Position numbers and translations under genes: made by a program | The notes under the pieces: generated by a model | What the model was told of the DNA's origin: nothing | The model's input: the letters and a program-made list of their open reading frames with translations, nothing else | The model's database searches: none | In this document: one piece after another, positions 12,252 through 20,011 of the stretch | How positions within the stretch are numbered: position 1 is the stretch's first letter | How the letters are laid out: every line of letters begins with the position of its first letter | Source of the DNA: a virus | Virus record (IMG/VR): IMGVR_UViG_3300044956_000952 | Location: 1 to 21,593 of that record | Length of the DNA stretch: 21,593 bases | Strand: one strand, 5' to 3'

Positions 12252-13029
12252 AAATTTCACTTAAGGTTGGAGCATAATTTCCTCTATGTTTTACACTTTC
12301 ACCTGCTGCTTTCGTGGCAAGATCTATAGCTGCATCCATATCTCCGTTTGATTCTAGGTAGCCATAGACTAAAAATGCTAGGAAGGTATCGCCTGCCCCA
12401 CAAACATCGCTGACTTCGACCTTTTTGGCAGGATAGTGGCGAGATTTATACATAACGCCATTTGCACCATTTGTAACAATAAGTCCATTTTCATCTTTAG
12501 GTGTACTAATTAATTTATTATATTCTAAAAAATTTACTTTTATAATTGCACCGTCAAATTTTCTAAGATCAGTTTTTTTTGTATCAATAAAAATAGGTTT
12601 TTTACATGCTTGCAATATGCCTTCTATGTGAGCATACTGTAAAAATCCTTTATTATAATCAGATATTACCACAGCATTGAAATCATTGTAAGAATGATAA
12701 AAGGGTAATTGGCCATTCCATGAATCTATTTTGGGTTCATTATCTGCTCGTAAAAGGTGCTGGCCGGTTTTTTTATCAATAAATCTAATTTTTTTAATAG
12801 TTGTATTATTTGTTATAAATTGGACATCTTGTTCTAAATTCTGAAAATTCTTCTTTACATTGGCAGCCATACCAGGTGTATTAAATGTTTCCTTAATATT
12901 AAGAATAGGTACTGGGGCCTCTGGACTGATTCTTTCGCAGAATCCTATAAAATATTCATCTATACAACTATCCCCTATTAATAATATCTTGAATTTTTTT
13001 GGTACTAGAGTATTTTTCGATTCTTTCAT
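12244..13029 (-). CDS. hldA: Heptose 7-phosphate kinase-like PfkB protein (HldE kinase domain, 261 aa)
   Basis: LLIGDSCIDEY and the signature ERISPEAPVPIL are characteristic of the HldE/RfaE kinase domain, with PGMAANV, AVVISDYNKG, LIVTNGANGV and the catalytic DVCGAGDTF near residue 210. It would phosphorylate D-glycero-D-manno-heptose 7-phosphate at C1. It is about 50 aa shorter than the E. coli kinase domain (about 318 aa); much of the loss lies just after NVKKNFQNLEQDVQFI, where the lid segment normally is. The start overlaps the HldC-like gene by 62 nt. Activity is uncertain because of the deletion. Confidence 0.75.
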   Translation of the reverse strand: MKESKNTLVPKKFKILLIGDSCIDEYFIGFCERISPEAPVPILNIKETFNTPGMAANVKKNFQNLEQDVQFITNNTTIKKIRFIDKKTGQHLLRADNEPKIDSWNGQLPFYHSYNDFNAVVISDYNKGFLQYAHIEGILQACKKPIFIDTKKTDLRKFDGAIIKVNFLEYNKLISTPKDENGLIVTNGANGVMYKSRHYPAKKVEVSDVCGAGDTFLAFLVYGYLESNGDMDAAIDLATKAAGESVKHRGNYAPTLSEIYE

Positions 13030-13369
13030 AAAATATAATTTCTTTACAATATTGACTACCTATTATATGTGAATTTTTATAGTCACTGCCCTTAATCATA
13101 ATATCAGGTTGAAAATTTTTGATATAATTTTCTAATTCTAAATCAGAGTCAAAAATATCTATTCTATCTACGTATTTTAATGAAAATAAAAGGCTAGATC
13201 TTTCATATTCATTATTGATTGGACGTTTTTTACCTTTTAATTCTTTCACTCTTCTATCACTATCTATGAGAACATAAACAAAGCTATCCTTAAATGATTT
13301 GGCATAGGATAAAAGATTTAAATGTCCGATATGTATTAGATCGAAGGTTCCATTTACAACAATCTTCAT
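12968..13369 (-). CDS. hldC: Heptose 1-phosphate nucleotidyltransferase-like protein (HldE C-terminal domain, 133 aa)
   Basis: NGTFDLIHIGHLNLL holds the HxGH motif (H15, H18 approximately). LKGKKRPINNEYER, then DIMIKGSDYK, IIGSQY and STKKIQDI follow the order in E. coli HldE: LKGDSRPVNPLEQR, LLVKGGDYK, IAGSKEV, STTNIIKKI. It would transfer AMP (or CMP) to heptose 1-phosphate, making ADP-heptose. In E. coli kinase and transferase are fused as HldE; here they are separate and in reversed order. It starts within the HldD-like stop (ATGA). Confidence 0.8.
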   Translation of the reverse strand: MKIVVNGTFDLIHIGHLNLLSYAKSFKDSFVYVLIDSDRRVKELKGKKRPINNEYERSSLLFSLKYVDRIDIFDSDLELENYIKNFQPDIMIKGSDYKNSHIIGSQYCKEIIFYERIEKYSSTKKIQDIINRG

Positions 13370-14139
13370 ATATCTATTTCTTTCTTAATTTTTGTTAAAT
13401 CTGCACACGTATAATATTGATATTGACTTTGCAAATTTGTAGGCATAGGAAAATATTCAATTTTTGCATTATATTTTTCCGCAATGTTTTCTGCAATCTG
13501 TTGAAAACTGATTACTTTACCAGAACCTACATTCCATATTCCACTTTTTTGCACTTCAAAAAATTTCTTATGTACATCTATAACCTTGTCCACATGAATA
13601 AAATCTCTCCAACATTGATGGCTATTTTTAAAAATCCGTATTATGCCATGTTCTTTAGCTTGTTTTTCAAATTTTGAATATGGACTTGATTGATCTCCTT
13701 TATGATCTTCATGTTTTCCGTAAACATTAAAATATCTAAATCCTTGTACAATAATATTATCTAATTTTAATGATTGAACATTTCTGTCAAACAAGTATTT
13801 GCTCCATGCGTAGGGACTTTGGGGACTACAAGGAGCTTCTTCATTAAAATTATCTGTAAGTCCATAAACACTTGCACTACTTGCATATTGTAGATTCACG
13901 TTGTTAGCCTGACAGGTAACCAATAAAATACAACTAAAATCAAAATTATATTTCATAATTTTTTCAACATTAGTTTCAGTTGTATCTGAAATGGCACCAA
14001 GATGAATTACCCAATCTAAGCCTATAAAACTTGGTATAGGATTTCCATATTCATATAGAATCAATTCATGGTCATTTTGTAGAGCATTAACCATGTTCTG
14101 ACCTATAAAACCTTTGTAACCTGTAATTAAAATTTTCAT
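13366..14139 (-). CDS. hldD: ADP-heptose 6-epimerase-like SDR protein (257 aa)
   Basis: The Rossmann motif GYKGFIG lies at residues 7-13, catalytic YxxxK is in SPYAWSK, and the HldD hallmark GFRYFNVYG, HE.HKG.QSS.Y.KF is present, followed by FKNSHQCWRDFIHVDKV and WNVGSGKVISF. This is an extended SDR enzyme that would epimerise ADP-D-glycero- to ADP-L-glycero-D-manno-heptose for LPS core. It is shorter than E. coli HldD (310 aa), with a shorter segment after the first strand and a C-terminus ending soon after YTCADLTKIKKEI. It overlaps HldC-like by 4 nt and follows the cupin gene by 2 nt. Confidence 0.8.
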   Translation of the reverse strand: MKILITGYKGFIGQNMVNALQNDHELILYEYGNPIPSFIGLDWVIHLGAISDTTETNVEKIMKYNFDFSCILLVTCQANNVNLQYASSASVYGLTDNFNEEAPCSPQSPYAWSKYLFDRNVQSLKLDNIIVQGFRYFNVYGKHEDHKGDQSSPYSKFEKQAKEHGIIRIFKNSHQCWRDFIHVDKVIDVHKKFFEVQKSGIWNVGSGKVISFQQIAENIAEKYNAKIEYFPMPTNLQSQYQYYTCADLTKIKKEIDI

Positions 14140-14141
14140 AA

Positions 14142-14501
14142 TTATTTTATTTGATTATCGCCTTTTTGTACTCTATAATTGTCTTCTACACTATCTGGAG
14201 TACTTACTTCAATTATGGTTCCTTCTTGTAAACAAAAAAGTTGATGCGGTAAAAGCGGAGGATTATGCCATGTGTCGCCTGGAAGTAATTCTTTTTCTAA
14301 TATGTCTGCATTTATAGTATCAATATATTTCACAATAAATTTTCCATTTAAAACGTACCAGGTCTCGTCTTTTTCTGCATGAAAATGCATGCTGAATTTT
14401 GAACCTGTTTTGAACATCATCAGCTTTCCACAATATTTGTCATTAGAGCACCAAATTATTTCATGTCCCCAACCTTTGTGAACGTGCCCGTTTAATCTCA
14501 T
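14142..14501 (-). CDS. Cupin-fold sugar-pathway protein (119 aa)
   Basis: A single cupin: KFSMHFHAEKDETWYVLNGK gives the HxH...E metal-binding motif 1, and LLPGDTWHNPPLLPHQLFC gives motif 2 with its histidine. WGHEIIW near the N-terminus and IIEVSTPDSVEDNYR at the end resemble the C-terminal domain of type II mannose-6-phosphate isomerases and other sugar cupins. It is likely a sugar-phosphate isomerase or epimerase. It begins the sugar cassette; GAGG about 10 nt before the ATG gives a good ribosome site, and its ATG overlaps the preceding stop (ATGA). Confidence 0.7.
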   Translation of the reverse strand: MRLNGHVHKGWGHEIIWCSNDKYCGKLMMFKTGSKFSMHFHAEKDETWYVLNGKFIVKYIDTINADILEKELLPGDTWHNPPLLPHQLFCLQEGTIIEVSTPDSVEDNYRVQKGDNQIK

Positions 14502-15193
14502 ATTATTTTAACCTCATCTAATATTTCTTTTACCAGTACAACATCTGCTATCTGCTGATTAAATTTTTGCATCCAGAATTTTATATCAAAAGCGGGAGTT
14601 ATCATGTCTAATTGTTCGTCACTCATTTTACTGATCATTGCTTTACCAGTTTGTGAATTGAGAATTACCCAACAACTTATTTTTCCATCTAGTATATCAT
14701 GAACTGCTTTATTTAGGCTTACATAATTAAAATAATGTTCAAATTGAGCATTGTGTTCATCTCCCCATTCCATCATTGTGGCTAACGATCTTTGAACAGC
14801 ACTTTCTACTGGTTCAATCTTTAACATGTCATATAGATATGTATAATACAACTCATCTTTACACCAATGATCCAATTTTACTCCACTTTTAATTACATAG
14901 TCTATAAATTTGTCAGGATATAAAGGATTAGTATTGTTAATAAAACTACCAAATTTTACAAAGGCATTATAGTAGGTACTATTACAAAAATCTTCGTATG
15001 TTTTTGGTTTTTTAGATCCTTGTGTTATAGAAAAAAATCTATTAAACGCCATAAAACCTGCTTGAACACGTTTTTCGTGTTCTTGCATAGCTCTTCTTTT
15101 ACGTTCACAGACATGCACAAGACAAGTTTTTTCTTTCATGAAACTTTTACCGCAATGAATGCATTTATAAGGCTGATTTATCAAATTAATCAT
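14498..15193 (-). CDS. Conserved phage protein with N-terminal zinc finger (231 aa)
   Basis: Residues 9-29 form a C2H2/CCHC-like finger: C11 and C14 (YKCIHCGKSF), then H27 and C29 (CLVHVCERKRR). Then FMAFNRFF, YEDFCNSTYYNAFVKFG and a mostly helical body follow. I recognise this protein from T4-like cyanophages and pelagiphages, always unnamed. The finger suggests nucleic-acid or protein binding. It starts in a TAATG overlap with the upstream gene at 15193 and ends in an ATGA overlap with the cupin gene. Confidence 0.75.
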   Translation of the reverse strand: MINLINQPYKCIHCGKSFMKEKTCLVHVCERKRRAMQEHEKRVQAGFMAFNRFFSITQGSKKPKTYEDFCNSTYYNAFVKFGSFINNTNPLYPDKFIDYVIKSGVKLDHWCKDELYYTYLYDMLKIEPVESAVQRSLATMMEWGDEHNAQFEHYFNYVSLNKAVHDILDGKISCWVILNSQTGKAMISKMSDEQLDMITPAFDIKFWMQKFNQQIADVVLVKEILDEVKII

Positions 15194-15654
15194 TATTGAT
15201 ATTCTTTTCTTTGCGCATTATCTAATCCTAAAGCATCAAATAGTTCGTCTATATCTTTTTGATTATATTGAGTAGCCAGCACCTGAATATCATCTAGTTT
15301 CATATTAGGATGAAGTTCTGCTAACAATTTTTCAAATTTATTTCTTTTTGTTTTTTTTCCTAGAGGGAGATATGGATGATATTGTACACTACCTATACCT
15401 ATGGATGCAAATAGTTTCCATATTAAACTTCTATGATTTTTACTTAAAGTCCAATGATTTTTATTAATTAACTCATTTGTTCGTTCTATGTACCATTCTT
15501 GTAGAAAATCATCGCCTGATACATTTGATACATATCTCATAAGAATATATGGACTAAATTCTTTTTTTTCTTCGTCAGAAAGGGTATCATAAAAATTATA
15601 ATTTCTAGTATCAACTGCTTTTAAAATTCTTTTTAAATCAAGATTTTTAGTCAT
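15193..15654 (-). CDS. Possible clamp-loader small subunit (gp62-like), 153 aa
   Basis: The sequence LKRILKAVDTRNYNFYDTLS, then FSPYILMRYVSNV, then ERTNELINKNHW, then YLPLGKKTKRNKFEKLLAEL and KDIDELFDALGL matches a conserved family of T4-like marine phages. I associate it with the clamp-loader accessory position and a gp62-like layout (PF..R..S....Y..N..N). Similarity to T4 gp62 itself is not obvious, so the name is tentative. No clamp (gp45) or large loader subunit (gp44) gene lies beside it. A TATAAATC box lies about 100 nt upstream. The stop overlaps the zinc-finger gene start. Confidence 0.45.
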   Translation of the reverse strand: MTKNLDLKRILKAVDTRNYNFYDTLSDEEKKEFSPYILMRYVSNVSGDDFLQEWYIERTNELINKNHWTLSKNHRSLIWKLFASIGIGSVQYHPYLPLGKKTKRNKFEKLLAELHPNMKLDDIQVLATQYNQKDIDELFDALGLDNAQRKEYQ

Positions 15655-15756
15655 TTTTTATACATAGATCATTATTATGTTTGTCTGTTGCTGTTTCAAG
15701 GTTGTGAAATAATTTACATACTTGATTAATAAGCTTATTAAAATTCTTCTAGGATT

Positions 15757-15764
15757 GATTTATA
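15757..15764 (-). promoter_or_regulatory. Late-promoter-like TATAAATC box
   Basis: On the minus strand, 7/8 match to TATAAATA, 103 nt upstream of the 15654 start in an otherwise gene-poor 200-nt gap. It is the only promoter-like sequence noticed there. Confidence 0.3.
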
Positions 15765-15861
15765 TCACATACTTATGATTGTAACAATTTTCTGCATGAT
15801 GTTTAATAACGTGTATGGTTTCTTAACTAGAGTATTAAATGCCTTAGATATTTAGACCTGT

Positions 15862-15927
15862 TTATGTACTGCATTTTTGTTCTGCTGTCTTTTTTGGAAT
15901 TTTTAATTTTATCTTTTTATAACTCAT
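15862..15927 (-). CDS. Possible 21-codon ORF coupled to the preceding gene
   Basis: ATG (15927-15925) overlaps the stop of the upstream 71-aa gene as ATGA, the coupling style of this operon. The product is basic and begins MSYKKIKLKIPKKTAEQ. It may be a real micropeptide or the remnant of a longer gene, since about 200 nt of non-coding DNA follows. It is too short to assign. Confidence 0.3.
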   Translation of the reverse strand: MSYKKIKLKIPKKTAEQKCST

Positions 15928-16139
15928 TTTTCAATTAATCTATATAAAACAATTATCTGCTCGCATGCTTTTTTTAAAGTTGGATTTGAATTTGCAATTT
16001 CAAAAATATGCATCCATTCTCTTTTTAATTTTTGTGTTTTAGCATAATCATCTTCATATAGTAGTTCTCGTTCATTAGAATTAATATTTCTTTGATAAAC
16101 AGTATGGCCGCCATCGGGACTTTCAAATATTTTTGTCAT
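15924..16139 (-). CDS. Small conserved phage protein (71 aa)
   Basis: The start is ATG at 16139, overlapping the previous stop as TAATG; an upstream GTG at 16145 is less likely. MTKIFESPDGGHTVYQR is a start I recognise from T4-like marine phage hypotheticals. The rest is helical and charged (DYAKTQKLKREWMHIFEIA, then CEQIIVLYRLIEK). The function is unknown. Confidence 0.7.
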   Translation of the reverse strand: MTKIFESPDGGHTVYQRNINSNERELLYEDDYAKTQKLKREWMHIFEIANSNPTLKKACEQIIVLYRLIEK

Positions 16140-16642
16140 TACCACGCCTGAATATAATTTATGATTTCACTTTGTCTACTTACTTCTTTTACAAAATAAG
16201 CACATAAAGGTTGAGAGCCATGTTCTAACGGGGTGCACAATAGTTGTCCTGGACGCATTTTTGGAAAATACCATTTGACATCTTGATAAACATCGATGAT
16301 GTCTATATCTAAAAATTCTGGTTTAAAACTGCTCAATGGATTAAAACAAAATGTTTTGAATCCGCGATCATTTAAACTGGTCAAAGGTAACACTTCCATT
16401 TCTGGACCTTCTGCGTCCCCTACAACTGTGCACCAATCAAGCGGCATAGTTAAGTTATAGTTACCTATTCTCAGTACAACTGCTGGACCTGTAAAGCTTT
16501 CTAAAAAAATTAATGGTATAAAAAAATAGTCTGGATTTTGATTGTCGCTATTATCTAACACAGCAAATCGTAAATCATTTTCAATTTCTTCTGGCAATTC
16601 ATTGAGATAATATGTTTTATTTTCTAGAGTAAGTATCTGCAT
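16139..16642 (-). CDS. Conserved T4-like phage protein (167 aa)
   Basis: PDYFFIPLIFLESFTGPAVV, then MPLDWCTVVGD, then EVLPLTSLNDRGFKTFCFNP and DVKWYFPKMRPGQLLCTPL form a highly conserved block known from T4-like cyanophages next to the uvsW region. It is beta-rich, and its role is unknown. It starts one base inside the UvsW stop, so it is translated from the same message. Nothing suggests catalytic residues. Confidence 0.75.
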   Translation of the reverse strand: MQILTLENKTYYLNELPEEIENDLRFAVLDNSDNQNPDYFFIPLIFLESFTGPAVVLRIGNYNLTMPLDWCTVVGDAEGPEMEVLPLTSLNDRGFKTFCFNPLSSFKPEFLDIDIIDVYQDVKWYFPKMRPGQLLCTPLEHGSQPLCAYFVKEVSRQSEIINYIQAW

Positions 16643-18099
16643 TATAGGTATTTGGCCTTTTCAATTGTGAAAGGATATTGAGCTTCTTTGTAAAATTTTT
16701 TCCTTTCTGTTAGGTGTTTTTTAGCATATTTGGTACTGGCTGTTAGATCCCAGATTTGTACAAAGTCTTTGTCCTGAGCTTTTCTAATGCCTCGTCCAAT
16801 ACTTTGTATAACTCTTGTAAAGCTTTTTCCGGGTTCCAAAAGAACCAGATTAAAAATCCTAGGAATATTAATACCCACAGCGGCCACACCATAAGTCGCC
16901 ACAATAATCTTGTTATCAGTAATTGCCACTTCATTGTATTCTTCTTTTCTGTCCTTGGTCTTAACTTTTCCTGATATGAATACACTTTCTTTTAACCTAT
17001 CTTGTAAAAAATTTCCACTTTCAATTCGATCAACTAAGATTAATGTATTACCCGATTCTGAAATACCTTTAATTAAGGTACTAACATAAGTCATTCTTAA
17101 TTCATCAGTTAACAAATATTTTAATTCTTCTGCATAACTTCTAAATGCTTTATATTCTTCTGTCTGAATAATCTGTACATGACACTTACTCAAGATATCT
17201 TTTTCTTGCAATTCATAAGCCGATACTTTATGAACTACATCCCCTATGCTACATCGTATATTTTCAAAGTCGATTTCTTCTTTTGGTATAGTTCCTGTTA
17301 GACCCCAACGAATACAAGCATTAGATAAATTATGTGTCAGTAGTTTTTTAAGAACGTTTGCTTTGGCCATATGACATTCATCGACTATGACACATTGAAC
17401 TCCGTCTAAAAACTCAGCAAGTGTCAAAGATTCTTCATTATCATAGGATTTTTTCTCTAAAATATTGAGACTTTGCCAAGTTGCTATGGTATGTATGCGA
17501 CCTAATTCTTTACGATCTCCAAAGTATACTCCAATATCTAATTGGCAGTTAACAAAATCTTCTTCAGTTTGTTCTACGAGACTTTTATTAGGAACAATAA
17601 TTATAGTTCGACCGTATTTTTCACAGATTTTGGCCAAAGTTGCAGTAGTTATGGTTTTTCCAAAACCTGTTGCAATTTCCTGTATGCTTTGCGGATTTTG
17701 TAAAAACTTATTGATTACTTCTACTTGGTCTTCACGTAAGCGAATAGGTTGTCCTTCAAATCTGTGTCCTTTAGGCCATGTTTTTTCGCCCCAGAAATCA
17801 CAATTTATTTCTGAAAATTTAAGGTCTATAGGAGATCTAAGATCTTCAATTTCAACGTAGTAATTTCGTTCTTCTAGGTATTTAAGAACCCGAGGAAGAA
17901 TAGAGACATAGGTAGTTCCACCAAGACCAAAAAAACTCACACTTCCATCCCATCTACCTAGTTTGTAGGCCGGTCTAAATCGTGCTGTAGGGTCCTCTAA
18001 TCTGAATTTTTTTACTAAATTTTTGCGAGTTTCTAAATCTAGATTTAGAAACTTACAATTTACTTCATCTATAATTCTAAGTTGTGTGATTTTAGACAT
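16642..18099 (-). CDS. uvsW: UvsW-type RNA-DNA/DNA helicase (485 aa)
   Basis: A superfamily 2 helicase: an N-terminal DNA-binding extension with FRPAYKLGRWDG, Q/motif I ATGFGKT at 143-149, motif II VIVDECH (240-243 DECH), motif III LTGT (267-270), motif V IIVATYGVAAVGINIP and motif VI QSIGRGIRK. The length is near T4 UvsW (about 500 aa). It unwinds R-loops and branched intermediates and helps switch to recombination-dependent replication. It overlaps the unknown 408-aa gene by 8 nt upstream and the next gene by 1 nt. Confidence 0.92.
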   Translation of the reverse strand: MSKITQLRIIDEVNCKFLNLDLETRKNLVKKFRLEDPTARFRPAYKLGRWDGSVSFFGLGGTTYVSILPRVLKYLEERNYYVEIEDLRSPIDLKFSEINCDFWGEKTWPKGHRFEGQPIRLREDQVEVINKFLQNPQSIQEIATGFGKTITTATLAKICEKYGRTIIIVPNKSLVEQTEEDFVNCQLDIGVYFGDRKELGRIHTIATWQSLNILEKKSYDNEESLTLAEFLDGVQCVIVDECHMAKANVLKKLLTHNLSNACIRWGLTGTIPKEEIDFENIRCSIGDVVHKVSAYELQEKDILSKCHVQIIQTEEYKAFRSYAEELKYLLTDELRMTYVSTLIKGISESGNTLILVDRIESGNFLQDRLKESVFISGKVKTKDRKEEYNEVAITDNKIIVATYGVAAVGINIPRIFNLVLLEPGKSFTRVIQSIGRGIRKAQDKDFVQIWDLTASTKYAKKHLTERKKFYKEAQYPFTIEKAKYL

Positions 18100-19318
18100 C
18101 TAATGGCCAATCTAAATTTTTTTCTGTAAAAAGTTTAGTATTTTTCTTTGTAATTTCTATAATATTTTGAAAATTCTTCAAAAAATCTTTGGTCGTATAG
18201 TGAGCATGATACTTATTATATATTATAGCAGTTTTAAATCTATCAGCACTAGGAAAAAATGTCTTAGGAATTTTTTGACTTATTAACACTGCTTTAGTAT
18301 CCTCGGATAGTGGGGAGTTCAAACCATTTTCTCTTACAAAAATGTTAAAATCGCTGTTTGTGTTATTGGGAAGCCTAAATAATACACTAACATCTGTGTT
18401 TGCAACTCCAGTATTTTTCAATATTTCTAAAGTATAAATGGTCATTGATAATTCGCTACCTGCTGGAATAAAAAACACACAAGGAAGAAGATTTTTGATA
18501 AGATTTTCAAGATTTTTTTGATCGATCTCGTCTAAATTCACTGGAAATTCGTTTTTTTCTGTATGTCTTAAAAAATGTAAGATTAAAGTATCCACCGATT
18601 GGTCTATAAGGTCTTTCTCTACGGAATTAGACCATGATAAAATTCCATATTGCCTAGCTGTAAACAAACTTTTTATCAAATTTTTTTCAAAAATTTTAGG
18701 AATTCTCATATGTACGTTGCGTAACTGATAGATTTCATCAATTTTATCTAACAAAGGAATATATTTTTCTACGTTATTATAAACTTCGTTTAACTGATCA
18801 AAATAATTTTGAAATTCTGGATCATATTCAAAATTATATTTCTTATATAGCACGTGACAAATTTTCAACGCCCAAGTATCTAGGCTAAAATACCAAGCTT
18901 TGTCAGTTGTGTTCCACACACAGTTATAAACTTCGTTTCGTTTTGATTTTATATAATTTATAATTTCTTCATTGTAAGGAAATTGAAGTTTTATACGTTC
19001 ATGTATGGTCTTGTCAGCTATATAGCTAATTTTATGCTGACTAGATACTGTTTTCAATGGCAAATTATAAACAGGATTTTCTAAAAATTTAAAAACATCA
19101 CAATGGTAAATTTGATTAAGAATGCTAATATATTTTTTTAAAATTTTAAGGCATAGAAATGCCTGTTTCTCTGTCAAACTATGTTGATTATGGTAAATTT
19201 GTTCACTTATGTTTTTTATAAAAATAAAATCATATGATTTTAATACTTTTGATGATCTAGTAGCCATTGCAATAATCATATTTTCTACTGAAATTTGATT
19301 AAAGGATGATGTCTTCAA
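18092..19318 (-). CDS. Unknown protein between uvsY and uvsW, possible HARP-like segment (408 aa)
   Basis: I do not recognise the full protein. Residues about 105-150 (IKLQFPYNEEIINYIKSKRN, then VWNTTDKAWYFSLDTWAL) resemble the F.Y....I..IK......W....K.W.F.L pattern of HARP/SNF2-accessory domains, which bind branched DNA. The C-terminal half has no known motif; it is helical and lacks Walker motifs. It overlaps uvsY by 20 nt and uvsW by 8 nt, so it is locked into the recombination operon and probably acts on DNA intermediates with UvsW. It is markedly AT-rich. Confidence 0.65.
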   Translation of the reverse strand: MKTSSFNQISVENMIIAMATRSSKVLKSYDFIFIKNISEQIYHNQHSLTEKQAFLCLKILKKYISILNQIYHCDVFKFLENPVYNLPLKTVSSQHKISYIADKTIHERIKLQFPYNEEIINYIKSKRNEVYNCVWNTTDKAWYFSLDTWALKICHVLYKKYNFEYDPEFQNYFDQLNEVYNNVEKYIPLLDKIDEIYQLRNVHMRIPKIFEKNLIKSLFTARQYGILSWSNSVEKDLIDQSVDTLILHFLRHTEKNEFPVNLDEIDQKNLENLIKNLLPCVFFIPAGSELSMTIYTLEILKNTGVANTDVSVLFRLPNNTNSDFNIFVRENGLNSPLSEDTKAVLISQKIPKTFFPSADRFKTAIIYNKYHAHYTTKDFLKNFQNIIEITKKNTKLFTEKNLDWPLDV

Positions 19319-19754
19319 GACCTGCAGTCCTTAATTTTATTATATTACTTAATTGCCATTGTTTAATATCTAAACCTTTGATAATTCCTAACCACTGGTT
19401 ACGTAATAGAGCTAATTCGTTAATAATTTTTTCCATATCAACAACGTCATCCTCGCCATCTACATATTTTTCTACATCTCTAGAACTTAGGACACGTTGA
19501 TAATTTTCTAGATATTTTTTGAAGACAAGACTGCGAGTTCTCCTAAGTTCAATATTAAGATACTCTAGTATTGCTTCAATTTCTTGAAGTTGATTGAATC
19601 TGTGTTCAACGATACCAGGGAGAGCCGCAGATTCCTTTTCAATATTACCGTGTATCTTAGATTCTTGTTTGGCTAAGCTAAGTTCTTTATAGAAATAGTC
19701 AATACAGTCAGGTAAGAACTGTAGATTCTTGCTGACTTTTGAGTACCATTTCAT
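19299..19754 (-). CDS. uvsY: UvsY-like recombination mediator (151 aa)
   Basis: ATG 19754 overlaps the previous stop (TGATG); the frame extends one codon further but that TTG is not needed. Conserved blocks GIVEHRFNQLQEIEAILEYL, LRRTRSLVFKKYLENY, LSSRDVEKYVDGEDDV and LALLRNQWLGIIKGLDIKQW match the family annotated as UvsY in T4-like marine phages. T4 UvsY is 137 aa. It would load UvsX onto gp32-coated ssDNA. Position between uvsX and uvsW supports this. Confidence 0.75.
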   Translation of the reverse strand: MKWYSKVSKNLQFLPDCIDYFYKELSLAKQESKIHGNIEKESAALPGIVEHRFNQLQEIEAILEYLNIELRRTRSLVFKKYLENYQRVLSSRDVEKYVDGEDDVVDMEKIINELALLRNQWLGIIKGLDIKQWQLSNIIKLRTAGLEDIIL

Positions 19755-20011
19755 CAATAGTCCTCATCGTCTCCATAATCATAACCATCCTCATCGTATT
19801 CATCCTCATCGTCTTGGTTTGCTTCTCCTAAAATCAACTCAATAGCATTGTCTAAATGAGGATCAAATCCCATAATACTTTCTAAGGTTTTTGTATCTAC
19901 ATCTCTACCAGTGAGAAAATCTACGAATTGATTGGCCGCAGTTTCTCTGTTTTTTTCGGGAATATAATCCTTAAAAGTATCCCAAACTTCAATGATTAGT
20001 GCTTCTTCCAT
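19754..20011 (-). CDS. Small acidic protein between uvsX and uvsY (85 aa)
   Basis: VWDTFKDYIPEKNRETAANQ, then FVDFLTGRDVD, then LESIMGFDPHLDNAIELIL is a conserved core of small T4-like marine phage proteins in this position. The last about 20 residues are almost all D, E, Y and G, a DNA-mimic-like tail. AGGAAA precedes ATG 20011. Function is unknown; interaction with UvsX, UvsY or gp32 is a reasonable guess from position and charge. Confidence 0.75.
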   Translation of the reverse strand: MEEALIIEVWDTFKDYIPEKNRETAANQFVDFLTGRDVDTKTLESIMGFDPHLDNAIELILGEANQDDEDEYDEDGYDYGDDEDY

